64,000 nt of DNA, taken from the NCBI GenBank assembly GCA_903824675.1, contig CAIJXV010000086.1, positions 1-64,000 of the forward strand. The letters are read 5' to 3'. This DNA is from an uncultured bacterium. Its GTDB lineage: Bacteria; Verrucomicrobiota; Kiritimatiellia; CAIKKV01; CAIJXV01. The position numbers and the translations under genes were made by a program. Below are positions 27,761 through 37,142 of the stretch, piece after piece; the first letter of the stretch is position 1, and the number at the start of each line of letters is the position of its first letter. Under the pieces are notes generated by a model. It was not told the DNA's origin. It ran no database searches and saw nothing but the letters and a program-made list of their open reading frames with translations.

Positions 27761-28740
27761 AGGTTGTAGTCACCGATTATATTGAAGAAAATCTCGATTG
27801 GGAAGCGGACCAGTGCCGAAAGGCCGGTATTGACTTCGCGGCCTATCAATTAAAATTCAAGCCCGAAGCCGACGTCCTGGCCAAGATCGCAGATGCCGAT
27901 ATCGTCGTGGTCAACATGGTCAAATTTGATGCGTCGCTGGTCTCCAAGCTGACCCAGTGCAAGCTTCTGATTCGGCATGGGATAGGCTATGACAATGTGG
28001 ATGTCGAGGCCTGTACGCGCCAAGGAATCCAGTTTGCTTATCAGCCGGACTACTGCAAGGAAGATGTGGCCGAACATGCAATCGCCCTGATCTTTGCACT
28101 CGCCCGTAAGGTGGTTTGGAGTCGCCAAGTTCTCGATGACTCCAGTGCCCGGGGTCAGTGGGACTTCAAGGGGCTTTTTCCTATCTACCGGATGGACGGC
28201 AAGACCCTCGGAATCGTTGGGGTGGGGCGTATTGGGAGTCGCGTTTTTCGGAAAATGAAGCATTTCGGCATGAAAATCATTGCCTCTGATCCGTATTTAA
28301 GCGAGGCCCGTCGCGCCGAATTGGGAATTGAATTCGTGGATCGAAAAACTCTTTTCCAAACGGCTGATTTCATCACCATTCATACGCCGCTCAATCCGGA
28401 AACGCGCCACTTGGTCAATGCGGAAACCCTGAGGCTGATGAAGCCCACCGCATATCTCGTCAATACCGCTCGGGGACCGATGGTCGATGCGGAGGCATTG
28501 GCTCAGGTCCTGCGGGAAAAACGGATCGCGGGTGCGGCCATTGATGTATTCGATGTCGAGCCGCCGCCCACCTCCCATCCGTTGTTCGGATTAGACAATG
28601 TCATCTTGACGCCCCATATCGGCTGGGCCTCCGAGGAGGCCGGATGGGAAATTCGAAAAAGCATCGTGGACGATATCCTGTCCTGCGCTCAAGGCCGGGC
28701 TGCCCGGTGTGTGGTGAACAAGGAAATTCTTAAAAAGTGA
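27757..28740 (+). CDS. D-isomer-specific 2-hydroxyacid dehydrogenase (CtBP/SerA-like)
   Basis: 327 residues. The NAD loop is GKTLGIVGVGRIGSR (GxGxxG). The catalytic triad is complete: Arg in NTARGPMVD, Glu in FDVEPPP and His in LTPHIGWAS. The enzyme interconverts a D-2-hydroxy acid and its 2-oxo acid with NAD(H). There is no ACT domain, so it is not a full-length regulated SerA. ATG 27757 has GGAGGT 7 nt upstream; a start 6 codons earlier is possible but unlikely. Both neighbours overlap or nearly abut: ATGA with the oxidoreductase and a 10-nt gap to the aminotransferase. Confidence 0.87.
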   Translation: MKVVVTDYIEENLDWEADQCRKAGIDFAAYQLKFKPEADVLAKIADADIVVVNMVKFDASLVSKLTQCKLLIRHGIGYDNVDVEACTRQGIQFAYQPDYCKEDVAEHAIALIFALARKVVWSRQVLDDSSARGQWDFKGLFPIYRMDGKTLGIVGVGRIGSRVFRKMKHFGMKIIASDPYLSEARRAELGIEFVDRKTLFQTADFITIHTPLNPETRHLVNAETLRLMKPTAYLVNTARGPMVDAEALAQVLREKRIAGAAIDVFDVEPPPTSHPLFGLDNVILTPHIGWASEEAGWEIRKSIVDDILSCAQGRAARCVVNKEILKK

Positions 28741-28750
28741 GGAGTTGATC

Positions 28751-30076
28751 GTGGCTATTACAAATGTCAAAGGATCTCTTCCCGGGCCCAAGAGTAAGGC
28801 TTTGCTTGAAAAATGGCACAAGTTTGAAGCCGATGTCGTGGGATATCAGGCTCAAACTGTCTGGGAAAGCGGCGCCGGGGTTGTGGTGACCGATGTCGAT
28901 GGCAACCGATTTATTGATTGGACCTCCGGGGTTTTGGTTACCAACGTCGGCCACTGTCATCCCAAACTCGTCGCCGCCGTGCAAAAAGCAGCTGGCCAGT
29001 TATTGAACAACTATGAGTGCGCGAATGTTCAGCGCATCCAGGCAGCGGAAGCGCTGGTCAAGCACTTGCCCAAGCAACTTGATCAGTGTTTCTTCCTGTC
29101 CACGGGGGCCGAATCCACGGAAGCCGCCGCCCGCCTGATGAAACGCAAGACTGGTAAGTACGAAATTCTAGCTTTTGAAGGCGCCTTTCATGGTCGGACC
29201 TTTGGGGCCGCTTCGCTGGGTGGGATGGCCGGCCCCAAACGGATGTATGGTCCCAGCGTGCCGGGAACCATCCGCGCCGCATTCCCCAATCCGTATCGCG
29301 ATCCCAATGGCTGGTGCAACGAGGGCCCGAATTTTAACCGCTATTTCGATTACCTCGATCAGGTGATCATGGCCAACTCCACGGGAAGCCTCGCGGGCGT
29401 GATGGTCGAGCCGTATCAAGGCGCGGCTGGGTTCATCTTCCCACCCGCGGGATGGTTGAAGAAATTGGTCGAATGGGCTCATGCCCGTGACTTGCTCTTT
29501 ACCCTCGACGAAGTTCAATCCTCCTATGGGCGAACAGGGCGAATGTGGGCCGCGGATCATGAGGCTTTGGATGTCGACCTGATGACTATCGGCAAGGCGA
29601 TCGGGTGTGGCGTTCCCGTGTCTGCCGTGGCGGCACGGTCCTCGGTTTTCAGTTGCCTCAAAAAAGGGGAACTCTCCAGTACCCTGGGGGGGAACCCGAT
29701 GTCCAGCGCGGCCGTGATCGCCATTCTCGAAATCATGGATGACGAAAAACTCACGGCCAATTCAGCGCAGATCGGGGCCTACATGAAAGACCGTCTGACG
29801 GCGATGATGCCGACCTGCCCGTATCTCGGAGATGTTCGGGGTATGGGATTGGTGATGGGCCTCGAATTCGTCAAGGACAAGAAGTCGAAGGTTCCGGCCC
29901 CTGAATTGATCAAGATCGTTATCGACACCTGTGCCAATCGCGGTCTACTGGTCGGTTCGGTCGGCATGTATGGCAATGTGATCCGGGTCGCTCCGCCCCT
30001 GGTCATCAGCAAAGCTGAGGCCGATGAAAGTCTTGAGATTATGGCTGGAGTTCTAAAGGATTTAAAATTGCCATGA
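28751..30076 (+). CDS. Class III PLP aminotransferase (GABA/ornithine-type)
   Basis: 441 residues. Class III features are STGAESTEAAARL (phosphate site), FEGAFHGRTFGA, the PLP-ring Asp in FTLDEVQSSYGRTG, and the Schiff-base Lys in MTIGKAIGCG. The fold transfers an amino group from an omega-amine or amino sugar to a 2-oxo acid. The start is GTG 28751, preceded by GTGAGGAG that overlaps the stop of the upstream gene; a TTG 6 nt earlier lies too close to that site. Its stop overlaps the M20 gene start (ATGA), which suggests that deacylation and transamination act on one substrate. Confidence 0.87.
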   Translation: MAITNVKGSLPGPKSKALLEKWHKFEADVVGYQAQTVWESGAGVVVTDVDGNRFIDWTSGVLVTNVGHCHPKLVAAVQKAAGQLLNNYECANVQRIQAAEALVKHLPKQLDQCFFLSTGAESTEAAARLMKRKTGKYEILAFEGAFHGRTFGAASLGGMAGPKRMYGPSVPGTIRAAFPNPYRDPNGWCNEGPNFNRYFDYLDQVIMANSTGSLAGVMVEPYQGAAGFIFPPAGWLKKLVEWAHARDLLFTLDEVQSSYGRTGRMWAADHEALDVDLMTIGKAIGCGVPVSAVAARSSVFSCLKKGELSSTLGGNPMSSAAVIAILEIMDDEKLTANSAQIGAYMKDRLTAMMPTCPYLGDVRGMGLVMGLEFVKDKKSKVPAPELIKIVIDTCANRGLLVGSVGMYGNVIRVAPPLVISKAEADESLEIMAGVLKDLKLP

Positions 30077-31317
30077 CCTCAGATCGTATTCATGACATGG
30101 TTCGCACGCAGCTCCCGGACATCGGAAAGGTGCTGGGAGATTTGATCCGATTCCCGTCTACTTCCGGACGTGAACAGGATGCGATGGTGTTTTTGGACCG
30201 GCTTCTCAAGGCCGACGGCTTCCAGGTTGAGCAGGTAGCCTTGTCCAATGCCTTGCGTCAGGATCCGGATTACAGTAATCCCATTCCCGATATCAACTAT
30301 GACGGCCGTTTTAATTTGCGGGTGTCCTTGCCCGGTTCGGGTGGGGGAAAAACGGTCCTTTTCAACGGACATACGGATGTTGTTCCGCCCTCAGTGGATC
30401 AACCCGATCCTTGGACTCCACGGCTCGAAAACGGTGTTCTTTTCGGGCGCGGTGCCTGCGATGCCAAAGGCCAAGTGGCAACCATCCTCCTGGTTTTGCG
30501 CACGCTCAAATCGCTGAACATCAAGCTGCGCGGGTCGGTTCTTGCCCACCTGGTCAACGAGGAAGAAAATGGAGGCAATGGCACACTGGCCATGGCGCGC
30601 AAAGGCGAAAAAGCGGATGCCTGTGTGGTGCTGGAACCGACGGATCGTCGAGTGTTTACCTCGATTCGAGGGGCGGTCTGGTTCCGCCTGGTGTTCAGTG
30701 GAAGAGCCGGCCACAGCGGACAGGCGGGAGTCACCCGCAGCGCCTTGTTGATGGCCCGGGATGCGATGGCTATTCTTGAAGCCTACCATGCCGATTTGCT
30801 GAAACGCTCTCGGGGCCTGCCGCTTTTTGATGTTTACCCCAATCCGATGCCGATCACGTTTGGGCATTTGGAAGCGGGTAATTGGCCGGCATCCGCGCCC
30901 AGTCGGGCGGTCATGGAAGGCGTTTTGGGTTTGTTGCCAAATGTGACCAAAGAGCAGGTCTGTGAGGAAATGAAGGCGGCTCTGGCAAAAGGGGGGGATG
31001 AGTTTTTTGCCGCTAATACCGCCCTGACGTTCATGTATCGCCATGACAGCAGTGTCATCGATCCCCACGCTGATTTTTCGCCCGCCTTGATCCGGGCTAC
31101 CCAGGCGGCCGGAGTCCCGGCCGAAATAGCGGCGATGACCGCATCGTGTGATGCTTGGTTTTATAACAACCAGTTGGGTATTCCCACGGTTGTATATGGG
31201 CCGGGTTCTTTGAAAGTGGCCCATTCCAAGGATGAGCAAATCGCCTTGGACGAAATTGCTGGAGCGGCGGAAACCTTGGTTCGATTCATTCTCGATTATT
31301 GTGGAACATCATCATGA
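30073..31317 (+). CDS. M20 family metallo-deacylase (ArgE/DapE-like)
   Basis: 414 residues, typical for M20. The di-zinc ligands are in FNGHTDVVPP (His, Asp), GRGACDAKGQ (bridging Asp), NEEENGGNG (catalytic Glu then Glu ligand), VLEPTD and a C-terminal VAHSKDEQ (His). A dimerisation domain is inserted between. Family members remove N-acyl groups from amino acids or cleave dipeptides; some act on N-acyl amino sugars. Overlaps of 4 nt at both ends join it to the aminotransferase and the zinc dehydrogenase. Confidence 0.87.
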   Translation: MTSDRIHDMVRTQLPDIGKVLGDLIRFPSTSGREQDAMVFLDRLLKADGFQVEQVALSNALRQDPDYSNPIPDINYDGRFNLRVSLPGSGGGKTVLFNGHTDVVPPSVDQPDPWTPRLENGVLFGRGACDAKGQVATILLVLRTLKSLNIKLRGSVLAHLVNEEENGGNGTLAMARKGEKADACVVLEPTDRRVFTSIRGAVWFRLVFSGRAGHSGQAGVTRSALLMARDAMAILEAYHADLLKRSRGLPLFDVYPNPMPITFGHLEAGNWPASAPSRAVMEGVLGLLPNVTKEQVCEEMKAALAKGGDEFFAANTALTFMYRHDSSVIDPHADFSPALIRATQAAGVPAEIAAMTASCDAWFYNNQLGIPTVVYGPGSLKVAHSKDEQIALDEIAGAAETLVRFILDYCGTSS

Positions 31318-32351
31318 AAGCACTGGTTAAAACCCAAAAAGGGGTTGGCTACATCGAGGTTCGTGAGATGCCGGAACCTCAGCCCGGGCCGGGTGAAGTG
31401 AAAATCAAAGTTGCGGCCTGCGGTATTTGCGGGTCCGATATCCATGTTCGCCACGATTCATTTCCCTATTGGCCACCGGTCATTTTAGGGCATGAGTTTA
31501 CCGGTACGATTGTGGCCCTCGGGACGGACTGTACCCTTTACAAAGAAGGGGAACGGGTGGTTGCCGAGCCGCATACCAAAGCGTGTGGGGTCTGTTATCT
31601 TTGCCGCACCGGCAATATTCAGATTTGCCCCCATAAGCGTTCACCCGGGTGGGGGATCCATGGCGGCATGGCGGAATATATCTGTTATCCTGAAAAACTT
31701 TTGCATCGCTTACCGGCTACGATGACTTGGGATCAAGCCGCCGTGGTTGAACCGGTGGCCAATTGTGTGACCGATCTGATTGAGCATACGGGGGTCATTC
31801 CCGGCGATTTTGTGGTGATTTTAGGCCCCGGCCCGATCGGGTTGATGGCGGCTCTCGTGGCCCGTGCGGCAGGAGCTCGGGAAGTGGCCATCATTGGCAC
31901 CCCGGGGGATGAGGCGCTCCGCATGAAAAAGGCGCGCGAATTAGGATTTACCCAACTGATCAATCTCGCTCAGACCAATCCGGTCGAAGCCATTTTGTCC
32001 CTGACCGATGGACGAGGGGCGGATATCGTGGCCGAATGCAGTGGGGCGCCGAAGGCCATTGCTTCTACCGTCGATTTGGTTCGCAAAAAAGGAAAAATCT
32101 GCGCGATAGGATTAACCGGCAACAAGATGGTTGAGTTGCCCTGGGACAAGTTCAACTTCAAGGTGGTGGATCTGCAGTTCAATCTCTCCACGAGTTATAC
32201 CTCTTGGGATCGGACTATCAGTTTGATTAATAGCGGGGCCGTTCCCGCTGAAAAGATCATCAGCCACCGTGCCCCCTTGGAAAAATGGGAAGAGGTCTTC
32301 AACGCCATTGAAAATCTTCAGGCGTTGAAAGGATTGATGATTCCGGGCTAA
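31314..32351 (+). CDS. Zinc-dependent medium-chain dehydrogenase (sorbitol/threonine dehydrogenase-like)
   Basis: 345 residues. The catalytic zinc site is in ACGICGSD and LGHEFTGT. The structural zinc site is the four-Cys lobe CGVCYLCRTGNIQIC. The cofactor loop is ILGPGPIGLMAA. This is the polyol/threonine dehydrogenase branch of the alcohol dehydrogenases, oxidising a secondary alcohol with NAD(P). ATG 31314 overlaps the stop of the M20 gene; 5 extra residues upstream are unlikely. Substrate is unknown, though a sugar alcohol or amino-polyol fits the neighbours. Confidence 0.87.
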   Translation: MKALVKTQKGVGYIEVREMPEPQPGPGEVKIKVAACGICGSDIHVRHDSFPYWPPVILGHEFTGTIVALGTDCTLYKEGERVVAEPHTKACGVCYLCRTGNIQICPHKRSPGWGIHGGMAEYICYPEKLLHRLPATMTWDQAAVVEPVANCVTDLIEHTGVIPGDFVVILGPGPIGLMAALVARAAGAREVAIIGTPGDEALRMKKARELGFTQLINLAQTNPVEAILSLTDGRGADIVAECSGAPKAIASTVDLVRKKGKICAIGLTGNKMVELPWDKFNFKVVDLQFNLSTSYTSWDRTISLINSGAVPAEKIISHRAPLEKWEEVFNAIENLQALKGLMIPG

Positions 32352-32378
32352 GCAATTACGATCAAGAGAGGAAAAATC

Positions 32379-33455
32379 ATGGCCAAAATAATTGGATTTG
32401 GAATTTTGGGTTCGGGACTTGTTGCGCCTTTTCACGCCAAGGGAGTAAGGGATTCCCAGGGTGGGCAGTTAATCGCCGTCTGCGACATGAATCGTGAACG
32501 AGCTGATAAAATGGCGGGCGAATTCAAGGTTAAAGCCTATTACTCTCTGGCAGACATGTTGCAGGACTCCACAATCCAGGTTGTCAATGTAGCCCTGCCG
32601 AATCATCTGCATCGCGACGCGGTGTTGGATTGTGCCAGGGCGGGGCGGCATGTCCTTACGGAAAAACCCCCGGCGATGAGTCTCAAGGACACCGACGAGA
32701 TGATTGCCGCCTGTAAAAAAGCCAAGGTCAAATTCGGCTGCACGGTTCAATGCCGAGTGCGCAAGGCGATTCAAGCCATCAAGAAAGCCGTTGATTCCGG
32801 GCGCTTTGGAAAAATCTTGCATGCCGATGCTTATATGAAGTGGTTCCGTTCGTCCGATTATTATAAATCTGATGCATGGCGGATGTCCCGCAAGTCAGGC
32901 GCAGGCGTTACCATTCAGCATGCTTTTCACTATATTGATCTGCTCCAATACCTGGTCGGCCCCGCTCGTCGGGTTCAGGCCCGGATGACCAATCTGGCCC
33001 ACCCGGAGGTCCAACTGGAGGATACGGTTCTGTCTTTCGTGGACTTTATGTGTGGCGCGCAAGGTGTTGTCGAGGCATCCACCGCACTGTGGCCGGGAAC
33101 GGATATCCGGATCGAAATTAACGGAGTGGATGGAACGGCTATCATGATGGGCGAAAAGATGACCACTTGGAAATTCCGCGAAGAAAAGCCTGAGGATGCC
33201 GAAATCCGTTTATACGGAAGCGCAGCCCAGGCAACCGGAGCCGGTGGCGCCGCCGATTTCGGACATGCGGACCATAAAGTGGTCATCCAGGATATGATCG
33301 ATGCGATCAATGAGGATCGCGAAGTGGTCATCCCGGTTTCATCGGTGCGTCCCACCCTCGAAATCTGCCTGGCCATGTATCAATCGTCAGCCAGCAAGAA
33401 AGCCATTGACCTTCCTGTTCAGGATGACGAAACCGCCTGGGAGTGGAAAGGTTGA
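32379..33455 (+). CDS. Gfo/Idh/MocA family oxidoreductase 3
   Basis: 358 residues. The NAD(P) loop is FGILGSGLVAPFHAKG, the EKP motif is LTEKPPAMS, and the catalytic region is GAGVTIQHAFHYIDLL with its His-x-x-x-His/Asp pattern. It is preceded by AGAGGAAAAATC and follows the zinc dehydrogenase after 27 nt. It completes the run of eight metabolic enzymes before the polysaccharide exporter genes. Three members of this family in one operon is common for multi-step oxidation, epimerisation or reduction of an unusual sugar. Confidence 0.87.
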   Translation: MAKIIGFGILGSGLVAPFHAKGVRDSQGGQLIAVCDMNRERADKMAGEFKVKAYYSLADMLQDSTIQVVNVALPNHLHRDAVLDCARAGRHVLTEKPPAMSLKDTDEMIAACKKAKVKFGCTVQCRVRKAIQAIKKAVDSGRFGKILHADAYMKWFRSSDYYKSDAWRMSRKSGAGVTIQHAFHYIDLLQYLVGPARRVQARMTNLAHPEVQLEDTVLSFVDFMCGAQGVVEASTALWPGTDIRIEINGVDGTAIMMGEKMTTWKFREEKPEDAEIRLYGSAAQATGAGGAADFGHADHKVVIQDMIDAINEDREVVIPVSSVRPTLEICLAMYQSSASKKAIDLPVQDDETAWEWKG

Positions 33456-33465
33456 AAGGATTGCT

Positions 33466-34257
33466 GTGAATCTATTGGCGTCCTTGAAGCATCACCAGGA
33501 TCTTCTCTGGATCCTGGTGATGCGAAATATCAAAATTCGCTACAAGAATTCTTCTTTGGGATTCTTGTGGACTCTATTAAGCCCGATTTTACTGATTGTC
33601 ATTTACAAGGTGTTCCTGTCGATTCTGCGATTCAAGATTGATTTGCCAGTGTTGGTTATCGGCATCATGGGATGGAACTTCCTGAGCATGTGCATGGGGG
33701 ATTCCTTATATGCCGTACTCGGCAACGCCAATATGGTCAAGAAAAGCGCGTTTCCCCGGATTGTTCTCCCTTTGTCCATGGTTCTGGCAAATCTCGTTAA
33801 CTTCCTCCTGTTTTTGGTGGTCGTTTGTTTTTACCTGCTCATCCTGCATGTAGTTTCCGGACTGGCCTTACCGGGGGTGACCCTGATTGCCCTCCCGTTG
33901 ATTATTGTGACCCAATTAGCGCTATGTCTCGGGGTTAGTTTGATTTCATCATCATTGAACGTATATTTTCGGGATATGGAACATATTCAGGGGATTGTCA
34001 TGATGGCCTGGTTTTTCATGACTCCGGTGATCTATCCCGTCTCTCAGGTCACGAGTAAATTTGGATCCAGTTTCCAAATTCTATTCTTTCTCAACCCCAT
34101 GACCGGCTTGGTGTCGGCGTACCGGGCCATTTTACTGAATCTGCCGTTTCCCTCGGTCGGATTGCTGGCTCTGTCGGCATTCTCCGCCTGGATCATTTTA
34201 CTGGTGGGTCTCCGCTTGTTCGATAAACTTCAGGTCCGTTTTGCTGATGTGCTGTAA
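33466..34257 (+). CDS. Polysaccharide ABC exporter, permease (Wzm-type)
   Basis: 263 residues of the ABC-2 permease family, with about six membrane segments (for instance FLWTLLSPILLIVIYKVFL, VLANLVNFLLFLVVVCFYL and a last helix near the C-terminus). The N-terminus has the family motif RNIKIRYKNSSLGFLW. The start is GTG 33466 with GAAAGGA 5 nt upstream; the open frame runs back into the previous gene. With the ATPase downstream it should export a lipid-linked or other polysaccharide across the inner membrane. No glycosyltransferases lie beside it, so the polymer is unknown. Confidence 0.85.
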   Translation: MNLLASLKHHQDLLWILVMRNIKIRYKNSSLGFLWTLLSPILLIVIYKVFLSILRFKIDLPVLVIGIMGWNFLSMCMGDSLYAVLGNANMVKKSAFPRIVLPLSMVLANLVNFLLFLVVVCFYLLILHVVSGLALPGVTLIALPLIIVTQLALCLGVSLISSSLNVYFRDMEHIQGIVMMAWFFMTPVIYPVSQVTSKFGSSFQILFFLNPMTGLVSAYRAILLNLPFPSVGLLALSAFSAWIILLVGLRLFDKLQVRFADVL

Positions 34258-34268
34258 AGGATCCGTTC

Positions 34269-35477
34269 ATGGATGATGTCGTCATCAAAGTTAGCGGTTT
34301 AAGTAAAAGTTTCAATTTGAACCGCCGCGGTGCTTTGACGTTTAAAGGAATGGCCCTAGACTGCGTCAATCAACTCCGAGGTAAAACTGATCCTTCGCGC
34401 CTCTTATGGGCTCTAAAGAATATCTCATTTGAGGTTAAACAAGGAGAGGTGCTGGGGCTGATCGGCGCCAATGGCGCCGGAAAAAGCACACTCCTGGGAC
34501 TGCTTGCCGGCACAATGGCTCCCTCGACCGGGTTGATCACCACCCGTGGGTCGATATCCTCCCTGCTGGAATTGGGCGCGGGATTCCATCCGGATTTGAC
34601 GGGAAAAGAAAATATATTCCTGGCCGGCGCAACGATGGGATTGAGTCGTCGCCAAATGAGCGACCGCCTGGATGCAATTGTCGATTTTGCGGGGTTGGCC
34701 GCCTTCATCGATCAACCCGTTAAACACTATTCGTCCGGCATGTATGTCCGTCTGGGCTTCGCTGTGGCCGTCGAGGTGAATCCGGACATCCTTCTGATCG
34801 ATGAGGTGCTGGCGGTTGGCGACGCGGCGTTTCAACGCAAGTGTATGAAGCGCATGGAGGAGTTTCGCCGCCTGAAAAAAACCATGTTGATCATCTCCCA
34901 TGATCTGAATGCCATCCAGGCCGTCAGTACCCGGATTCTCTTTCTCGACGGAGGCGAGGTTAAGGGCGATGGCGCTCCCTCCGAAATCGTCGATGCCTAC
35001 GAGTCCTTCTGGCGCCGGAAAAACAGCACTGAATTTCAACGAGAGTGGGGAACTCGCGAAGTCCTTCTTGAAACCGTAGAGTTCCAGAATGACGCGAACC
35101 AGACGACCGATAAATTTGAATGGGGCCACCCCTTGACCGCCCGCATCCATTACCGGGCTGCCCAACGTATCGAAAATCCGGTTTTTGGATTTGCCATTAG
35201 CGACTCAGCCGGGCGCATAGTATACGGAAATAATACCCAGATCGAAAACTTTTCCATCCCGTCGATCGAGGGGGTGGGGGAAATTCGCCTGACTTTTCCC
35301 CAGCTCAATCTGGCCCGCGGTACCTATCTCTTCTCGTTTTCGGTGCATTCCGCTGACCACCAAATCAACTATCATCGTTTGGATCATGCCTTTCCGATTG
35401 CGGTCGAATCCTCGCGACGGTTTGAAGGATTATGCCATATGCCCTGCGTCTGGGATTCATCGCTGGAGATTCCGTGA
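34269..35477 (+). CDS. Polysaccharide ABC exporter, ATPase with C-terminal carbohydrate-binding domain (Wzt-type)
   Basis: 402 residues. The nucleotide-binding domain has Walker A GANGAGKSTL, the signature YSSGMYVRLGFAVA (SSGM in place of LSGGQ, as in TagH/Wzt proteins), and Walker B ILLIDEVLAVGD. From about residue 250 a beta-rich domain (PVFGFAISDSAGRIVYG) matches the Wzt C-terminal module, which recognises the end of the exported glycan. Such modules require a specific terminal residue, so the oxidoreductase and aminotransferase genes just upstream might make that residue. This is inference. The stop overlaps the nadC start (GTGA). Confidence 0.88.
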   Translation: MDDVVIKVSGLSKSFNLNRRGALTFKGMALDCVNQLRGKTDPSRLLWALKNISFEVKQGEVLGLIGANGAGKSTLLGLLAGTMAPSTGLITTRGSISSLLELGAGFHPDLTGKENIFLAGATMGLSRRQMSDRLDAIVDFAGLAAFIDQPVKHYSSGMYVRLGFAVAVEVNPDILLIDEVLAVGDAAFQRKCMKRMEEFRRLKKTMLIISHDLNAIQAVSTRILFLDGGEVKGDGAPSEIVDAYESFWRRKNSTEFQREWGTREVLLETVEFQNDANQTTDKFEWGHPLTARIHYRAAQRIENPVFGFAISDSAGRIVYGNNTQIENFSIPSIEGVGEIRLTFPQLNLARGTYLFSFSVHSADHQINYHRLDHAFPIAVESSRRFEGLCHMPCVWDSSLEIP

Positions 35478-36355
35478 ATCATCCCGTCATCCAATTCGAT
35501 ACGTCCATCGATGAGACGCCCCAGGTTCAGGATCTCATCCGACGCGCCTTGACGGAGGATGTCGGAACCGGGGATGTCACAACTTTGGCGCTTGTGCCGG
35601 AAGACCGTCAAGGTCAGGCCGTCCTGTTAACCCGCCAGGCCTGCTGTGTCGCCGGAGTGGCGATTGCTGCACGTGTTTTCTCAGCAGTCGATGCCCGATG
35701 CCAAATAGTGATGAATCTTCGGGATGGCCAATCTGCCGCCGCGGGGGAGGTTCTGATGACTATTTCCGGACCGGTCCGCGCATTGCTGACCGCAGAACGG
35801 ACCGCGTTGAATATCGTCCAGCGGTTAACCGGAATCGCTACCCTGACCCAGGCTTTTGTACAGGCTGTTCGACCTTATTCACCGGCCATTCTGGACACCC
35901 GTAAGACGACGCCCACCTTGCGAATTCTTGAAAAATACGCGGTGTCTTGCGGTGGGGGGACCAATCATCGCATGGGTTTGTATGACATGATCCTCATCAA
36001 GGACAATCATCGCTTTCTTTGGTCCGGATCTGCCGGAGGGTCGTTGGCCGCCGCTCTCCAAAAAGCACGGTCCGTCTATCCCTTTATCCCTTTGGAAATT
36101 GAAGTCGAATCCCTGACTGAATTACGCGATGCTCTCCAGGGAAACCCGGACTGGGTGTTGCTCGACAATATGCCTGCTGCTCTCATGCGCGAATGCGTGA
36201 CCCTGTGTAAAGGCCGGTGTCGCACGGAAGCCTCCGGGGGAATCACCCTCGCCCGGGTCGCCGAGGTTGCGGCTACCGGGGTGGATGCTATTTCGATCGG
36301 GGCGTTGACCCATTCCGCACCCGCTGCCGATCTTTCGCTGGAAATGACCTTGTGA
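35474..36355 (+). CDS. nadC: Nicotinate-nucleotide pyrophosphorylase (quinolinate phosphoribosyltransferase)
   Basis: 293 residues, family length. Motifs are LTEDVGTGDVTT at the N-terminus, the active-site ERTALNIVQRLTGIAT, LDTRKTTPTLR, HRMGLYDMILIKDNH and ASGGITL near the end. The enzyme makes nicotinate mononucleotide from quinolinate and PRPP, the last dedicated de novo NAD step. The start is GTG 35474, overlapping the stop of the ABC ATPase gene by 4 nt (GTGA); an upstream ATG would overlap more. nadA and nadB are not in the window. Confidence 0.92.
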   Translation: MNHPVIQFDTSIDETPQVQDLIRRALTEDVGTGDVTTLALVPEDRQGQAVLLTRQACCVAGVAIAARVFSAVDARCQIVMNLRDGQSAAAGEVLMTISGPVRALLTAERTALNIVQRLTGIATLTQAFVQAVRPYSPAILDTRKTTPTLRILEKYAVSCGGGTNHRMGLYDMILIKDNHRFLWSGSAGGSLAAALQKARSVYPFIPLEIEVESLTELRDALQGNPDWVLLDNMPAALMRECVTLCKGRCRTEASGGITLARVAEVAATGVDAISIGALTHSAPAADLSLEMTL

Positions 36356-37140
36356 AGGCAAAGACGTCAGACTCACCGCTGATCCTGGTAGATGTTGGAA
36401 ATACCAGTTGCACTCTGGGCCTGGCCATCAACGGACAAATTCGACGAACGAGTCGGGTGCCGACGCATGTCGCCAATCCGTTGCGTGCCTACCGGGATGC
36501 GATTTTGCAACTCCTTCAAAACCGGCAGGGAGCAGACGCGATCCTTTGTTCGGTCGTGCCAGTTAAGAACCGAACCTGGATTCGGGTTTTACGCACCTTC
36601 ACCGGACATCCCCCCTTGCAGGTGTCGCCCCGAATTGACCTCGGCATTAAGATTCGTTATCCCCGTCCTGAATCCATCGGCGCCGATCGTCTCGCCAATG
36701 CCACGGCGGTCGTCGAACGATTAGGGGCGCCGGCAATTGTGGCTGATTTCGGGACCGCCCTGACCTTTGATGTCATTGCGCCTGATGGGGCGTACGTGGG
36801 AGGCGTCATCGCACCGGGGCTGCCGCTGATGACCCATTATCTGGCGGAACGGACTGCCCTTCTGCCACAAATCACTTTAAAGGGTCGCTTTGGTCGATGC
36901 GGACGCAGTACCATTGAAGCCATGCGGATTGGCGCAATCGTCGGCTATCGGGGCATGGTTCGTGAAATCCTCGACCACCTGAAACAATCCTTTCCAGGTT
37001 CCCGTCCGCATCTGGCCGCCACCGGCGGATATGCCACCCAGGCCTTGAAAGGTTTAAAACGCTCCATTCTCATCGATCCCCATCTAACATTGAAAGGCTT
37101 GGTGCGAATCCACCGTTTAAACCGGTGCGCATCCCGATAA
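36352..37140 (+). CDS. coaX: Type III pantothenate kinase
   Basis: 262 residues. The ASKHA fold has the phosphate loop LVDVGNTSCTLGL, the pantothenate-site GADRLANATA, and the conserved DFGTALTFDV. The enzyme phosphorylates pantothenate in the first step of coenzyme A synthesis, using a monovalent cation. The start is GTG 36352, overlapping the nadC stop (GTGA), the same coupling as between wzt and nadC. This gives three cofactor and transport genes tied by translational overlap. Confidence 0.9.
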   Translation: MKAKTSDSPLILVDVGNTSCTLGLAINGQIRRTSRVPTHVANPLRAYRDAILQLLQNRQGADAILCSVVPVKNRTWIRVLRTFTGHPPLQVSPRIDLGIKIRYPRPESIGADRLANATAVVERLGAPAIVADFGTALTFDVIAPDGAYVGGVIAPGLPLMTHYLAERTALLPQITLKGRFGRCGRSTIEAMRIGAIVGYRGMVREILDHLKQSFPGSRPHLAATGGYATQALKGLKRSILIDPHLTLKGLVRIHRLNRCASR

Positions 37141-37142
37141 AC

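Noticed and set aside
30391-31239. 282-codon minus-strand ORF
   Set aside because: Antisense shadow of the M20 deacylase gene, which has all zinc ligands.
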